This document shows, in pieces, positions 8,105-16,849 of a stretch of 35,590 nt of DNA. Numbering within the stretch: position 1 is the first letter of the stretch; each line of letters opens with the position of its first letter. The notes below the pieces were generated by a model. It saw only the letters and a list, made by a program, of their open reading frames with translations, had not been told where the DNA came from and made no database searches. This DNA is from Nanoarchaeales archaeon. Lineage in GTDB: Archaea > Nanobdellota > Nanobdellia > Woesearchaeales > UBA583. The stretch covers positions 1-35,590 of the forward strand of contig JABSQY010000011.1 of assembly GCA_013215525.1 (NCBI GenBank), read 5' to 3'. The translations under genes and the position numbers were made by a program.

Positions 8105-10048
8105 ATGGAAACTTTCTTCGAAAAAATAAACTTCCCTTATGAAACCGTTCGAGCTGGTCAAGATAAATTTATTAAATATGTTTTTTTAACAATTAAAGAA
8201 CAAAAAAATTTAATGGTATCTGCGCCAACTGGTCTAGGTAAGACTGTGTCCGCACTTGCGCCTGCAATCGCCTATGCTCAAAAACATGAAAAAACTATTA
8301 TTTGTCTAACCTCACGTCAGACTCAAGCAAACCAAGTGATTAAAACTATTGCTGATATTAACCGAAAAGCAAAGTCACGTGGTAAGACTCGTCCTATTAG
8401 ATATATGGCATTCATTGGAAAACGTAATATGTGTGCTCACAAAGATAGAGATTTATATCCTGCATCTGATTTTAATGAATTTTGTAAAAAAACTCGTGAG
8501 ACTGGTAAATGTAAATTTTTTATTAATACTAAAAATGAAGATAATGCTGAACAAATTAAAGAAGTTATTGATGAGTCTACGCGTTCAGTTATGAATGTTG
8601 AAGGATTTGTAAATCTTGCTGGAGGTTGTAAGTTGTGTCCGTATGAAGTTGCAGGTAAGAAAGCGTTTAAAGCTGATGTTGTGATTTGCGATTATAATTA
8701 TTTATTTTCTGCAGGGATTCGTGAGAACTTTCTTGGAAAGATTGGACGTACGATTGATGAGTGTATTGTAATTGTTGATGAAGCTCACAATCTTCCTGAC
8801 AGAATCCGTTCTGCTCACAGTTATGGATTAACTACAGAATTACTTAAAAATGCGTTAAAAGAGTTACAGGCGTGTATTAAAGATGATAGTTATGATATAT
8901 ATATTAATAATATTCGTGGTGTGCTTCGTGATATTATGCTTGATAAGTTAGATTCTTCTACTACTGATTATTTGGTTTCAAAAGATGAATTTATTAAAAA
9001 TTTAACTTCACGATTTTTGAATACAAATATGCAAGATATTATTGATAAACTTGATGCTGCTGCAGCTCTTGTTAAAGAGGATAGAATTATTTCATTTGTT
9101 GAACGTGTTTCTCATTTTCTTGGAAGATGGTTTAAGGCTGATGAAGATAGTTATTTACGTATTTTAGAAAAGACTGTTAATAAAGGTGAGACTACACTTA
9201 GTTTACGTATTAAATGTATTGACCCTAGTACTATTTCTGGAGATATTTTAAATAAATCTTATTCAACTATTTTAATGTCTGGAACGCTTACGCCAATTAA
9301 GATGTATCGAGATATTTTAGGTGTTGCGAATTGCCGTACTCTTGAAGTTGAATCACCATTTTTATCTAAGAATCAGTTAACTATTGTTGATGATACTGTG
9401 ACATCGCGGTACGCTGAACGATCGGATGAAATGTTTAGTAAAATTGCTAAAAATATTGAAGATGCTTTGTTTGTTGCAAAAGATAAGAATACCATTGTGT
9501 TTTTTCCTAGTTATGATTTTTTAGATAAAATTGTATCTAAAATTAATCTTGTTGGTTTAAATAGGAAGGTTTTACGTGAACAACGTTATATGAATAAAGA
9601 AGATAAAGAAAAGTTTGTTGATAGTTTTAAGTCAACTGGAGCGTTTGATGATAAGGCTAAAGTATTGTTTGGGATTACTTCTGGAAGTTTTGCGGAAGGA
9701 TTAGATTTACCTGCTAAAGCGCTTGAGATGGTGCTTGTTGTTGGATTGCCGCTTGCAGTTCCTGATACTTTTACAAAAGCTGTAATCAAACATTTTGATA
9801 AGAAATTTGGGAAAGGACAAATGTATGGTTATATTTATCCTGCAATGAGTAAGATTATTCAGGCTGCTGGGCGTTGTATTCGTTCAGAACAAGATAAAGG
9901 TGTTGTTGTATTAATGGATAATAGGTTTATGAGTCCGTTGTATGCGCAGTGTTTTCCGTGGCAGAAGAGTATGTATGTTACAAAGGATTTGATGGGAGAT
10001 ATTGAAGGGTTCTTTGATTCCAATGATAAGGATTCTTTAGATATTTAA
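8105..10048 (+). CDS. XPD/DinG-type Fe-S superfamily 2 DNA helicase
   Basis: An ATP-dependent 5'-3' DNA helicase of the Rad3/XPD type. Visible motifs: a Q-like RAGQDKFI, Walker A SAPTGLGKTVS (about residues 40-50 of the shorter form), Fe-S cysteines in KRNMC, FNEFC, GKCKF and GGCKLCPYE, DEAH box VDEAHNLPD, motif III-like LMSGTLTP, motif V GSFAEGLDLP and motif VI QAAGRCIRSEQDKG. The cysteine positions between motifs I and II match the 4Fe-4S domain. At about 647 residues it is close to archaeal XPD length. I prefer ATG 8105 (METFFEKINFPY) to the GTG at 8084 since the family starts just before this segment. Likely role: repair or replication-associated unwinding. Confidence 0.92.
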   Translation: METFFEKINFPYETVRAGQDKFIKYVFLTIKEQKNLMVSAPTGLGKTVSALAPAIAYAQKHEKTIICLTSRQTQANQVIKTIADINRKAKSRGKTRPIRYMAFIGKRNMCAHKDRDLYPASDFNEFCKKTRETGKCKFFINTKNEDNAEQIKEVIDESTRSVMNVEGFVNLAGGCKLCPYEVAGKKAFKADVVICDYNYLFSAGIRENFLGKIGRTIDECIVIVDEAHNLPDRIRSAHSYGLTTELLKNALKELQACIKDDSYDIYINNIRGVLRDIMLDKLDSSTTDYLVSKDEFIKNLTSRFLNTNMQDIIDKLDAAAALVKEDRIISFVERVSHFLGRWFKADEDSYLRILEKTVNKGETTLSLRIKCIDPSTISGDILNKSYSTILMSGTLTPIKMYRDILGVANCRTLEVESPFLSKNQLTIVDDTVTSRYAERSDEMFSKIAKNIEDALFVAKDKNTIVFFPSYDFLDKIVSKINLVGLNRKVLREQRYMNKEDKEKFVDSFKSTGAFDDKAKVLFGITSGSFAEGLDLPAKALEMVLVVGLPLAVPDTFTKAVIKHFDKKFGKGQMYGYIYPAMSKIIQAAGRCIRSEQDKGVVVLMDNRFMSPLYAQCFPWQKSMYVTKDLMGDIEGFFDSNDKDSLDI

Positions 10049-10088
10049 TTTTTTATCTTGCTTTCACGATTTTCCATATTTTATCAAT

Positions 10089-10285
10089 AGCACTAAAATT
10101 AAGACACTAACCAATATAGCGATGCTATAATTGGGTGTCTGAATTTCAGCACTCTTGAAAAAATCTGAAAAAGAATGTAGTCACTCTCAAGTTCGTTCGG
10201 GACACTGTAAACAAGATTTACAGAGTTTTGAATTGAAGCGAAAATTGGCTGTCACTTGTTTTTCTGATTTTACGTTTTTATTTTA
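10089..10285 (+). repeat. Dispersed structured repeat, copy 1
   Basis: Shares blocks with 18195-18345: AGCACTAAAATTAAGACAC, then a variable inner hairpin, TGTCT(G/T)AATTTCAGCACT, AAATCTGAAAA, and a tail AAGCGAAAA.TGGCTGTCAC.TG. The first hairpin is AAATTAAGACAC (10096-10107) with GTGTCTGAATTT (10135-10146) around CCAATATAGC-GAT-GCTATaATTGG. A 6-base AGCACT lies on each side. This copy has about 50 extra bases in the middle, including a 7-bp stem CTGTAAA/TTTACAG. The tail can fold CGAAAAT/ATTTTaCG. It lies between convergent genes. It may be a non-coding RNA or a non-autonomous mobile element. The 64-codon ORF over it is not credible. Confidence 0.8.
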
Positions 10286-10324
10286 TCCGAACGTAGTGAG
10301 ATTATTTTTTGTGAAGCGGACTTT

Positions 10325-10343
10325 AATTTCCAGAGTGGAAATT
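10325..10343. repeat. 8-bp hairpin with GAG loop
   Basis: AATTTCCA and TGGAAATT form a perfect 8-bp stem around GAG, 12 bases before the next stem-loop. Part of the unusually hairpin-rich 360-base gap between the helicase and the beta-helix protein gene. Confidence 0.55.
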
Positions 10344-10354
10344 TTATAATGTAT

Positions 10355-10386
10355 ATTTTACGAAGTAAAATTCTATTTTTTTATAT
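10355..10386 (+). terminator. Stem-loop followed by T-run
   Basis: ATTTTAC-GAA-GTAAAAT is a perfect 7-bp stem, followed on the plus strand by TCTATTTTTTTATATT. The T-run is the element that matters for archaeal termination. It would end transcripts of the helicase or of the structured repeat before the convergent gene. Confidence 0.4.
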
Positions 10387-10408
10387 TATTTATTATTTTT
10401 ATTATAAT

Positions 10409-11230
10409 TTAAATAAATAATAGTATACTTATTGATGCTATTATTATTGATGTTATTCCTAATCCAGGTAGGTTTGTTGTACTTGTTGTTGTACTTTGTG
10501 GAGTTATAGGTGTAGGTGTTTGTGTTGGGAATGTTATAATGTTTGCAAAGTTATCACAATTATTTACATCAAAGCAATGCGCGCCACTAAATGCTGTGTC
10601 GTTGTAGTATGTGTTTCCAATTCCTCCATAATCAAAGTTATTATTCCAGAATGGAAGACTATTATAAGTTATTTTGCTTATATTACCTAAATTATTATTA
10701 TATATTGTATTTGAAAATGGTCCTGCTGAACCTGCAGAAAAATATAAATTGTGTGTGTTGTTTGTAATATTATTTAATGTTATATTATTATTTAAACTTG
10801 ATGATAAACGAATCCCTATAAAATTATTAGTTAAATTATTTGATATAATATTATTACCATCTGAAGTTGTTACATCCATGGCATATACATTATCTGTTAT
10901 TTCATTATTTGATATATTATTAAAATCGGATGTTACCAACATTGCTTTTGAAAAATTAGAAACTACACAATTTTTGATTGTTGTAGAACTACTTGTTGTT
11001 GTAATTCCAAAACTTGTTCCAACTCCAATTATTGAATTTCCTTGACAGTCAAGTTCAACGTTTGCTCCATTTATACTTATGCAATGTCCACCTGCACTTG
11101 TAATTGGTCCAGTTAGTGTGTGTGTTCCTGTCGATAACACTGTACCGCAACTTGCAACCACAGCACTATATCCAACTGATAATGAAAAGAATATTATTAG
11201 AACAAATATAATTGAATATCTTTTAATCAT
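10409..11230 (-). CDS. Secreted NosD-like beta-helix protein with C-terminal membrane anchor
   Basis: The 273-residue protein starts with a clear signal peptide (MIKRYSIIFVLIIFFSLSVGYSAVVAS). A right-handed beta-helix follows with repeated N-N-x-I units such as NNISNNEITDNVYAM, NNIISNNLTNNFIGI and NNNITLNNITNNTHNL (NosD-like, PF05048/PF13229 type). The Cys pairs in CGTVLS, GGHCISI, ELDCQG and IKNCVV recur in the archaeal group. The C-terminus has a Pro/Thr/Ser linker (TQTPTPITPQSTTTSTT) and a final hydrophobic helix LGITSIIIASISILLFI, so the protein is probably displayed on the cell surface. Many N-x-S/T sites could be glycosylated. Ligand unknown; the beta-helix type binds polysaccharides in some relatives. 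TATA box ATTTATAAAT at 11251-11260. Confidence 0.82.
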   Translation of the reverse strand: MIKRYSIIFVLIIFFSLSVGYSAVVASCGTVLSTGTHTLTGPITSAGGHCISINGANVELDCQGNSIIGVGTSFGITTTSSSTTIKNCVVSNFSKAMLVTSDFNNISNNEITDNVYAMDVTTSDGNNIISNNLTNNFIGIRLSSSLNNNITLNNITNNTHNLYFSAGSAGPFSNTIYNNNLGNISKITYNSLPFWNNNFDYGGIGNTYYNDTAFSGAHCFDVNNCDNFANIITFPTQTPTPITPQSTTTSTTNLPGLGITSIIIASISILLFI

Positions 11231-11250
11231 AATTTTTTATTCTGGTTTAA

Positions 11251-11260
11251 ATTTATAAAT
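11251..11260 (-). promoter_or_regulatory. TATA box of the beta-helix protein gene
   Basis: ATTTATAAAT is centred 25 bases upstream of the ATG at 11230, which predicts a leaderless transcript. Confidence 0.6.
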
Positions 11261-11483
11261 TATTTTCATTATCTAATTGTAATGATTTTTAGTTTTTGCT
11301 TATTTCATTTATATACTAAATTTAAATTTAAATTCTTCCTTTTTAAATGATTTTTTACTTTTTTTAACTATTTTTCAGATACCTTTATAAAGAACCTTTT
11401 ACAAATATTTATTATTCATTTATAAACAAGTTCTTAAACGTGTGTTTTTGGCTTGTAGATAAAGAAAAATATTATATAAAAAA

Positions 11484-11759
11484 ATGGCCGATGTAATTGT
11501 AGCGTTTAGAGTAATGCCTGTTGATGGTGAAGTAGAGTATTCTGATTTAGAGAGTGCAGTTAAAAAAGTAGTTGAAGCATACGCAGAAGGTAAAGTTGAT
11601 ATTAGATCAATGGAATCTGAACCGGCAATGTTTGGAATGAGTAGTTGTATTTTTGAAATTCAATACGATGAAAACTTTGGTTGTGAAAATTTAGAAAACC
11701 AATTAGATGCATTAGAAGTTACTGGAACTGTTTCTGTAACTAAGATGGATAGAATGTAG
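11484..11759 (+). CDS. Translation elongation factor 1-beta
   Basis: Guanine-nucleotide exchange factor for EF-1 alpha in translation elongation. The 91 residues match archaeal aEF-1 beta in length and pattern: MADVIVAFRVMPVDGEVEYSD at the start, the central SMESEPAMFGMSSCIFEIQY with the invariant FGM-type loop, and the closing LENQLDALEVTGTVSVTKMDRM. A possible TATA element CATTTATAAAC lies about 55 bases upstream of the ATG, which leaves a leader of about 25-30 bases, unlike most genes in this window. It is followed by TBP in the same orientation after 133 bases. Confidence 0.93.
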   Translation: MADVIVAFRVMPVDGEVEYSDLESAVKKVVEAYAEGKVDIRSMESEPAMFGMSSCIFEIQYDENFGCENLENQLDALEVTGTVSVTKMDRM

Positions 11760-11789
11760 TTATTTTAATAAATAATTATATACTAAAAA

Positions 11790-11885
11790 ACAAATTAAAA
11801 AAAACAAATTAAAAAAAATGATACAGTCAAAAATTAAAAATTTTTTCGGTACAATTTTTTGATGTTTTTTTACAAATTAAAAAAA
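11790..11885 (+). repeat. Three copies of ACAAATTAAAAAA upstream of TBP
   Basis: ACAAATTAAAAAA occurs at 11790, 11804 and 11872 in the 133-base gap between EF-1 beta and TBP; the last copy ends at the TBP start region. TCAAAAATT and AATTTTTTGA between them can pair. The spacer has no good TATA box. It may carry regulatory sites or simply be A-rich. Confidence 0.5.
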
Positions 11886-11892
11886 TAAAAAA

Positions 11893-12507
11893 ATGGCATT
11901 AGCAAAAACAAAAATCGTGAATATTGTAATCTCTACTAGTTTAGATCACAAGATTCCTTTAGAAAGATTAATTATGGATTTACCTAATACAGAGTACAAT
12001 CCTGAACAGTTTCCTGGTTTAATCATGAAGATTCGTGAACCAAAGGCATCCTTTTTAATTTTCTCATCTGGGAAAGTTGTATGTACTGGAACTAAATCAT
12101 TAGATGAAGTTGAATTAGCTTTAGAAAAGTTAGTTGAGTATATGGCAAAAGTTGATATTACAATTACTATTAAACCTAAGGTTCGTGTAGAAAATGTTGT
12201 AGCATCATCTGATATCGATATGAAATTAGATTTAAATGAGTTAGCTATTAAGTTATCAAATGTTGAGTATGAACCTGAACAATTTCCAGGTTTAGTCTTT
12301 AAGATTCGTGATGAAACTAACGCTACATTTTTAATTTTCGGTAATGGAAAAATTGTTTGTACTGGAACTAAATCTGATAAAGATGTACATATTGCTATTA
12401 AGAATTTATTAGTGATTCTAAAGAGTGCAGGTATTAAGAATTATAAAACTAAAGAAGATTCTGAAATTGAAGAGAAAAAACTTCTAGAGAAGAAGAATAA
12501 GAAATAA
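11893..12507 (+). CDS. tbp: TATA-box-binding protein
   Basis: General transcription factor that binds TATA boxes and recruits TFB and RNA polymerase. Two direct repeats of the saddle fold are plain: repeat 1 has NTEYNPEQFPGLIMKIREPK and SFLIFSSGKVVCTGTKS, repeat 2 has NVEYEPEQFPGLVFKIRDE and TFLIFGNGKIVCTGTKS. Each ends in a helix (DEVELALEKL and DKDVHIAIKNL). Most archaeal TBPs are about 180-190 residues; this one has a charged lysine/glutamate tail of about 20 residues (EDSEIEEKKLLEKKNKK). Acidic tails are common in archaeal TBPs, while this one is mixed and ends basic. The ATG is preceded by an A-rich stretch without a clear TATA box. Confidence 0.97.
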   Translation: MALAKTKIVNIVISTSLDHKIPLERLIMDLPNTEYNPEQFPGLIMKIREPKASFLIFSSGKVVCTGTKSLDEVELALEKLVEYMAKVDITITIKPKVRVENVVASSDIDMKLDLNELAIKLSNVEYEPEQFPGLVFKIRDETNATFLIFGNGKIVCTGTKSDKDVHIAIKNLLVILKSAGIKNYKTKEDSEIEEKKLLEKKNKK

Positions 12508-12695
12508 TTAGATTAATGTTTGCAATGGTGTTATTTTTTAACATCTTTTTTTAAAATCTGATTATAAAAATTATTATTATTATTTATTTCTAAATTGACT
12601 TATTATTGTGTTGTGTGAGTTTTATTATGTTTCTACTTATTTTGTTCTATTTTCTAATGATAAAGTATTTAAAGTAATAAATTCATATGTTACTT

Positions 12696-13427
12696 ATGAA
12701 ATCAAGAATGGATAGTAGTTATTTAACTTTAAAAACACAAATTGGACCTGAATTAGCAATTACTGGTTTAGGATATACTGAATTTCCTTTATTGAGTTTT
12801 TTCCCACTCCCATCTAATTTAAGAGAACCTACTAGTTTACTTGGTAATGAAAAAATCAAAAATCAAATTATTAGATTTGTTTATTCATGTTTTGGTTTAA
12901 ATGCGAATAATTATGTTAATGGTGAAATTAGTTTAGATAAGTATACTTATGGAATAAAATCAATTCCGGAATTAATAGAAAAATATAACCCAGAAGGAGA
13001 ATATTCTAAAAAATTAATTAGTAAACTTAATTCTGGAACAATTAAGCTGGAGAATACTAAGTCTGTTAATGAAAAAATATCTCGTCTTAGGGAATTGGAA
13101 AAAACATTAAATTTATTTGATGGGAAAAATATACAAATTAATTCAATTAAACATAAAATTCGAGATTGTGGACATAGTGAATATTGTAGTTGTTGTGATA
13201 GTTATTTTGTGAAATTAACTGAAAAGGAAGTACTCCCATTAGTTGAATATGGATTAATGCCTGAATCTGAAATTAAAAATTCATTATCAGAAAATAAAAA
13301 TACTAGAGATAAAGTTATTCAATTAATTAAAAAAAATAAAAATAGTTCTGAATTTGTACGGGATGAAGCTAATTCTTTAAATGAATTTTTTATAATCTCT
13401 AATGAATTAACTAACTTATTTAATTAA
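12696..13427 (+). CDS. Unknown cytoplasmic protein with a Cys cluster
   Basis: No family recognised. I prefer ATG 12696 (MKSRMDSSYLT) to the upstream ATG 12687, since the box GTATTTAAAG is centred about 26 bases before it. The protein is about 243 residues and mostly helical and polar. A His/Cys cluster RDCGHSEYCSCCDSYF lies near residue 160 and may bind zinc. No signal peptide or membrane segment. There are several Ser/Asn-rich turns, such as ENKNTRDKVIQLIKKNK. It stands alone, with about 180 bases before it in which I see no further gene. Confidence 0.6.
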   Translation: MKSRMDSSYLTLKTQIGPELAITGLGYTEFPLLSFFPLPSNLREPTSLLGNEKIKNQIIRFVYSCFGLNANNYVNGEISLDKYTYGIKSIPELIEKYNPEGEYSKKLISKLNSGTIKLENTKSVNEKISRLRELEKTLNLFDGKNIQINSIKHKIRDCGHSEYCSCCDSYFVKLTEKEVLPLVEYGLMPESEIKNSLSENKNTRDKVIQLIKKNKNSSEFVRDEANSLNEFFIISNELTNLFN

Positions 13428-13479
13428 ATTAGTTAATTTAAGTACTTTTATAATATACTTATTTTGAATTAGTATATTT

Positions 13480-14532
13480 TTAATCTACACTATAACCTTC
13501 AGTGTATTGATTTACAAAAGAATCTGTTCTATTTTCTTCTAATGCTAAATATATATCTCTGAAATGATTAAGTTTAAATTCTAATATCTCTTGAAATACT
13601 GTTTTTGTTGAACCTTTAATTTTTGTTACTAAAGCTGGACACCCATAGTATGTAGTAGTATAATTATTAAAACCATGTTCCGAAAAATAATTTATAATTT
13701 CTTCAGTATTATTAGATAGTTCAGGATTTAAAGAAATTGTTTGTGTAGATTTATCATATATATTATTTACACCTATGATATCTTTATCTAATTTTAACTT
13801 ATGTTTATTTACATAACTCTCATATTCTTTCTCTCTAGCTGTCGAATGAACTGTGTGCTTACTTGCATCTTTTGCTAATTCTCGGATTGAATTTCTAATT
13901 ATTGTATCTAAATTATTTTTTGTTAAATTTGGTTGAGTTATTAAAGGATAAAATGTTCTTAATTCTGAATCTATAAACTGAGACATTAATGCAGGTTCTG
14001 CTTTATTTTTTCCAAATAGTCTATCCATCGAGTTTATTAATCTATAATTTAATTCAAGATCTGATAATTCTCCTATTGGTTTTGAACCTACATCTTCAAA
14101 TTGTTTATCCCAAGTATCGTATTGTTCTATTAATTCGTCTTCAAATGGTTCTTTTAGAAATAAGTATAAATCTTCTTTTTGTGTTGAACCTAAATTTGTA
14201 AGTTCTGTTACATTTGCTAACTTTGATATTAATTCTTGACGTTCTGAACTATTTTTTAAATTTTTTGATGTTTGTTCCCATAAATTTGTTAATAATTGAA
14301 TTGATGCGTTATGCATAAACATTCTATCTTTAGTTGTTGTTGAAGGTTTATTCTTTATTAAATTTTCTTTATGTGTTAATATTGAAAAACTTGATTCTTC
14401 TTTTTTTAATTTTTTTTCTAATAATTCTCTTGTTATATGTGTGTGTTTTTGTTTCTTAAAAGTTATATTTGATAGTTTTTTTAATAATTTAGAAAAAGGG
14501 CATTTATTTTGTGCTGGTTCAGGTACATTCAT
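13480..14532 (-). CDS. Unknown soluble helical protein
   Basis: A 350-residue protein with no recognised domain. The N-terminal 80 residues are strongly basic (KLLKKLSNITFKKQKHTH, ELLEKKLKKEESSF) and may bind nucleic acid or be disordered. The middle is acidic and helical (KEPFEDELIEQYDTWDKQF). The C-terminal part is mixed alpha/beta (YYGCPALVTKIKGSTKTVFQEILEFKL). A run KHTVHSTAREKEYESYVNKH could be a helix. No membrane segment. TATA box GTTTTATAAG lies about 25 bases upstream of the ATG, so the start is well supported and the gene is probably expressed. Confidence 0.6.
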   Translation of the reverse strand: MNVPEPAQNKCPFSKLLKKLSNITFKKQKHTHITRELLEKKLKKEESSFSILTHKENLIKNKPSTTTKDRMFMHNASIQLLTNLWEQTSKNLKNSSERQELISKLANVTELTNLGSTQKEDLYLFLKEPFEDELIEQYDTWDKQFEDVGSKPIGELSDLELNYRLINSMDRLFGKNKAEPALMSQFIDSELRTFYPLITQPNLTKNNLDTIIRNSIRELAKDASKHTVHSTAREKEYESYVNKHKLKLDKDIIGVNNIYDKSTQTISLNPELSNNTEEIINYFSEHGFNNYTTTYYGCPALVTKIKGSTKTVFQEILEFKLNHFRDIYLALEENRTDSFVNQYTEGYSVD

Positions 14533-14651
14533 AATTATTTTAAGTTTAATTTACTTATAAAACTATCTTATTGTTACAACTAGCAGTAAATAATATTGGG
14601 ATTGAATATCATTAGTTTTGATCGTAATATTTAATGTGTTTATCGTACGAA

Positions 14652-15194
14652 TTAAATTAAACTTTTAATTTCAATTACTTGATTTAATGGTTTATTTTCT
14701 ATATATGTTGATTTTAAAAATTGAGTATAAAAATCATTACCAAATTCTTTAGCACCTTCTAAACATATATCTAAATATTTTAGTTGAGCTTTACATTTAA
14801 AGTTAAATGTTCCATTATTCTTATTTGCACTAAATAAGTAACCACTTCCTATTATTTCATTTGATTCAAAATCATATATATTAGTTTCAATTAAGTTATA
14901 TTCTTTTTCCCTTAGTTTTAATTCTTCAAAGTGTGTGTTGTCCATTTGGAACATTACTCCATTTACAATAGAATCTTGTTTGGATATAGTTTGTACATCT
15001 AGCGCGCAATGTGGTACTCCCATTATTTCTTTTTCAACTTTTGTTTCTTTGAATCCAATTGGGTCCCAAAGGTTAAAGTTTCTTTCAAATCCTTTTATGT
15101 AACATGCTTTGATATGTGTTGCGTTACGTAATTTGCGTATCAATGAATTTGTGAATACTAAAGTTCCAAATCCAAATATGATTTTACTCTCCAT
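14652..15194 (-). CDS. Gamma-glutamylcyclotransferase-like (GGCT/AIG2 fold) protein
   Basis: The fold starts with a strand and loop FGFGTLVFTNSLIRKL, matching the (Y/F)G(S/T)L substrate loop of the GGCT superfamily. Near residue 90 is NGVMFQMDNTHFEELKLREKEYN, where family members have a strand, a helix and the catalytic Glu of the xxREGY motif; here Glu in REKEYNLI is the candidate. The C-terminus (about 50 residues, FGNDFYTQFLKSTY) is typical of the longer bacterial relatives. Members cyclise gamma-glutamyl residues of small amines or peptides; the substrate here is unknown. Cytoplasmic. Confidence 0.7.
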   Translation of the reverse strand: MESKIIFGFGTLVFTNSLIRKLRNATHIKACYIKGFERNFNLWDPIGFKETKVEKEIMGVPHCALDVQTISKQDSIVNGVMFQMDNTHFEELKLREKEYNLIETNIYDFESNEIIGSGYLFSANKNNGTFNFKCKAQLKYLDICLEGAKEFGNDFYTQFLKSTYIENKPLNQVIEIKSLI

Positions 15195-15251
15195 GTTCTA
15201 AATCTTCTAATTTTAGTTTAAGATTATATTTTTAATTATAGAGTAGTTAAC

Positions 15252-15260
15252 TTTATAAAT
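15252..15260 (+). promoter_or_regulatory. TATA box fixing the start at 15281
   Basis: TTTATAAAT is centred 25 bases upstream of ATG 15281, which supports a leaderless transcript and the shorter start. Confidence 0.6.
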
Positions 15261-15280
15261 GTGTGAATTATATATATATT

Positions 15281-15727
15281 ATGTCAAAAAATTATGTTAC
15301 TATTATGGCGATAAATGAACCATTGTGTCAAAATGAACCAGAATTTAAATTTTTAGATGAAAAAATTTTAGGTTTACAAAAAATTTTAAATGATTCAAAA
15401 TTAGAAAAAGATACGAGAACAAATGCAATATTTAGGCAAACTAGAAATTATTATATTCAATGTTCAACTAAAGTTATTATAGATTATAATGAAAATAAAT
15501 ATTCACTTTCAAAAATTCTTAAAAGAGAATATGAAAATGAAGATATTTCTATAATTGGTTCAATAAAAGGATTTACTCATATACTAGTCCATTTATTATA
15601 CAAGAATGGTACTTTATCAATTGATCGAGAAGTTGAGAAATATAATCTAGGAATAAAAATTCATAAAACTATTAGAAATGGTTATCGATTACGCTCAAGA
15701 GCTACTAAAGAAAAATCAATTAATTAA
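15281..15727 (+). CDS. Unknown small basic protein
   Basis: No family recognised. The start is the ATG at 15281 (MSKNYVTIMAINEP), not the GTG in the track, because the TATA box lies 25 bases upstream. The protein is about 148 residues, soluble and positively charged at the C-terminus (KIHKTIRNGYRLRSRATKEK). A two-strand pattern (NYVTIMAINEP, STKVIIDYNENKYSLSKIL) and a hydrophobic GFTHILVHLLYKNG region suggest an alpha/beta fold. Function unknown; RNA binding is possible from charge alone. Confidence 0.6.
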   Translation: MSKNYVTIMAINEPLCQNEPEFKFLDEKILGLQKILNDSKLEKDTRTNAIFRQTRNYYIQCSTKVIIDYNENKYSLSKILKREYENEDISIIGSIKGFTHILVHLLYKNGTLSIDREVEKYNLGIKIHKTIRNGYRLRSRATKEKSIN

Positions 15728-15882
15728 ATTTTTATTTTATGGGAATTTATCTTTTTATTGAGTAAGTTTTATCAAAAGTTTAATTTTGTTCAATATAAAT
15801 GAATATTTATAAATTATACTTGTTTTATTTTTATTATATATACAAATGTATCAATACATTTTAAAAAACATATTCAATAAAA

Positions 15883-16293
15883 ATGAACAATTTAAATTTA
15901 GAATTAGATAAGATTAGGAATTCTTTTGGAGATTATTGTATTAATACTTGCAAGTCTAAGTGTTGTAAGTTTGGAAAACTTTTATTATTAAATAAGAAAG
16001 AAGTGAATTTATTTTCTCAAGATAATTCTGATTTTATTGAAAAGAGTACAAATGATGTTAATCACCATTATTTTAATTTTGAGAAAAATGGAGATAAGTG
16101 TAAATTTTTAGATAAGGAGGGGATGTGTAAAGTTTACAAAAATCCAAGTAAACCAAAAGTTTGTAATGATTTTCCTATTTTTAAGACTGGAGATTTTGTA
16201 CTTACAGCAGGCAGTTGTCCTGCTATTACTACAGGATTAGTTGATGATAAGCTAAAAGAATTATGTGAAAAACATAATTTGAAATTGATTTAA
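15883..16293 (+). CDS. YkgJ-family cysteine-cluster protein
   Basis: The 136-residue protein carries the YkgJ (PF03692) cysteine pattern: YCINTCKSKCCKFGKLLLL near residues 18-36, DKCKFLDKEGMCKVYKNPSKPKVCNDFP (about 72-100) and a last Cys in AGSCPAI. The eight or so Cys residues probably bind a metal centre such as an Fe-S cluster or zinc; no reaction is established for the family as a whole. Cytoplasmic, with no signal peptide. A TATA-like ACATTTTAAAAAAC lies about 22-26 bases upstream. Confidence 0.85.
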   Translation: MNNLNLELDKIRNSFGDYCINTCKSKCCKFGKLLLLNKKEVNLFSQDNSDFIEKSTNDVNHHYFNFEKNGDKCKFLDKEGMCKVYKNPSKPKVCNDFPIFKTGDFVLTAGSCPAITTGLVDDKLKELCEKHNLKLI

Positions 16294-16358
16294 TAAATAC
16301 TCATATTAGTAATTGGATAGTAGTTAATTATATAAAGTTTAAATATTATATACTTTTT

Positions 16359-16796
16359 ATGATTGAAGAATATGGATTAGAAGGTGTAATTACTTTTTTA
16401 AATGGAGAGATTAAAAAAATAACAGGAGAAGGAACATTAAAAAACTCAAGGTTATTTCTTGCACATATTGACTTGATAGATTCAAATAATGAAAAATCTC
16501 AAGAGAATATAATGGGAGCTCTTGTTAATACAGAAGTATTTTGTTATGGAACAGGAACAAATGAGAATTATTTAATTTTAGCCCATGAAGATTCTAATTC
16601 AGAATTACATTTAAGTTATTTAAGTAAAGATGGGCCTGAACTTTTTGGTCAGTATAAAGGTTTTTTTGATTTAGATGTTCTACCTAAAACTTATCAATTA
16701 AAACTTGATAAATTACAATATAGAGGACAATTTGTAAAAAATATACATGAAGTTTCTAATGTTGTTCCTATGACACTTACTATTTCTAAAAAATAG
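16359..16796 (+). CDS. Unknown small beta-rich protein
   Basis: No family recognised. It is 145 residues, soluble and mainly beta by pattern (GVITFLNGEIKKITGEGTL, SRLFLAHIDLID, ENYLILAHED, ELHLSYLSKDGPELFGQYKG, VPMTLTISKK). It could be a lipocalin- or OB-like barrel, but nothing proves that. A TATA box TTATATAAAG lies about 26 bases upstream of the ATG. It ends 54 bases before the next gene, which has its own TATA box and is therefore probably transcribed separately. Confidence 0.6.
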   Translation: MIEEYGLEGVITFLNGEIKKITGEGTLKNSRLFLAHIDLIDSNNEKSQENIMGALVNTEVFCYGTGTNENYLILAHEDSNSELHLSYLSKDGPELFGQYKGFFDLDVLPKTYQLKLDKLQYRGQFVKNIHEVSNVVPMTLTISKK

Positions 16797-16820
16797 TTTA
16801 TATTATATTTTTTAGTTTGT

Positions 16821-16828
16821 TTTATAAA
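16821..16828 (+). promoter_or_regulatory. TATA box fixing the start at 16850
   Basis: TTTATAAA is centred 25 bases upstream of ATG 16850. The track start (TTG 16817) would overlap this box, so the shorter reading is better. Confidence 0.6.
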
Positions 16829-16849
16829 GCTGTGAATTCAGTATATGGT

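Noticed and set aside
8349-8594. ORF overlapping the helicase in another frame
   Set aside because: Shadow of the helicase gene; no independent evidence.
10155-10349. 64-codon ORF on the plus strand
   Set aside because: It lies inside the structured repeat, has no promoter-spaced start, and its translation is not conserved in the second copy.
10496-11045. Plus-strand ORFs (64 and 123 codons) over the beta-helix gene
   Set aside because: Antisense shadows of the repeat-rich gene.
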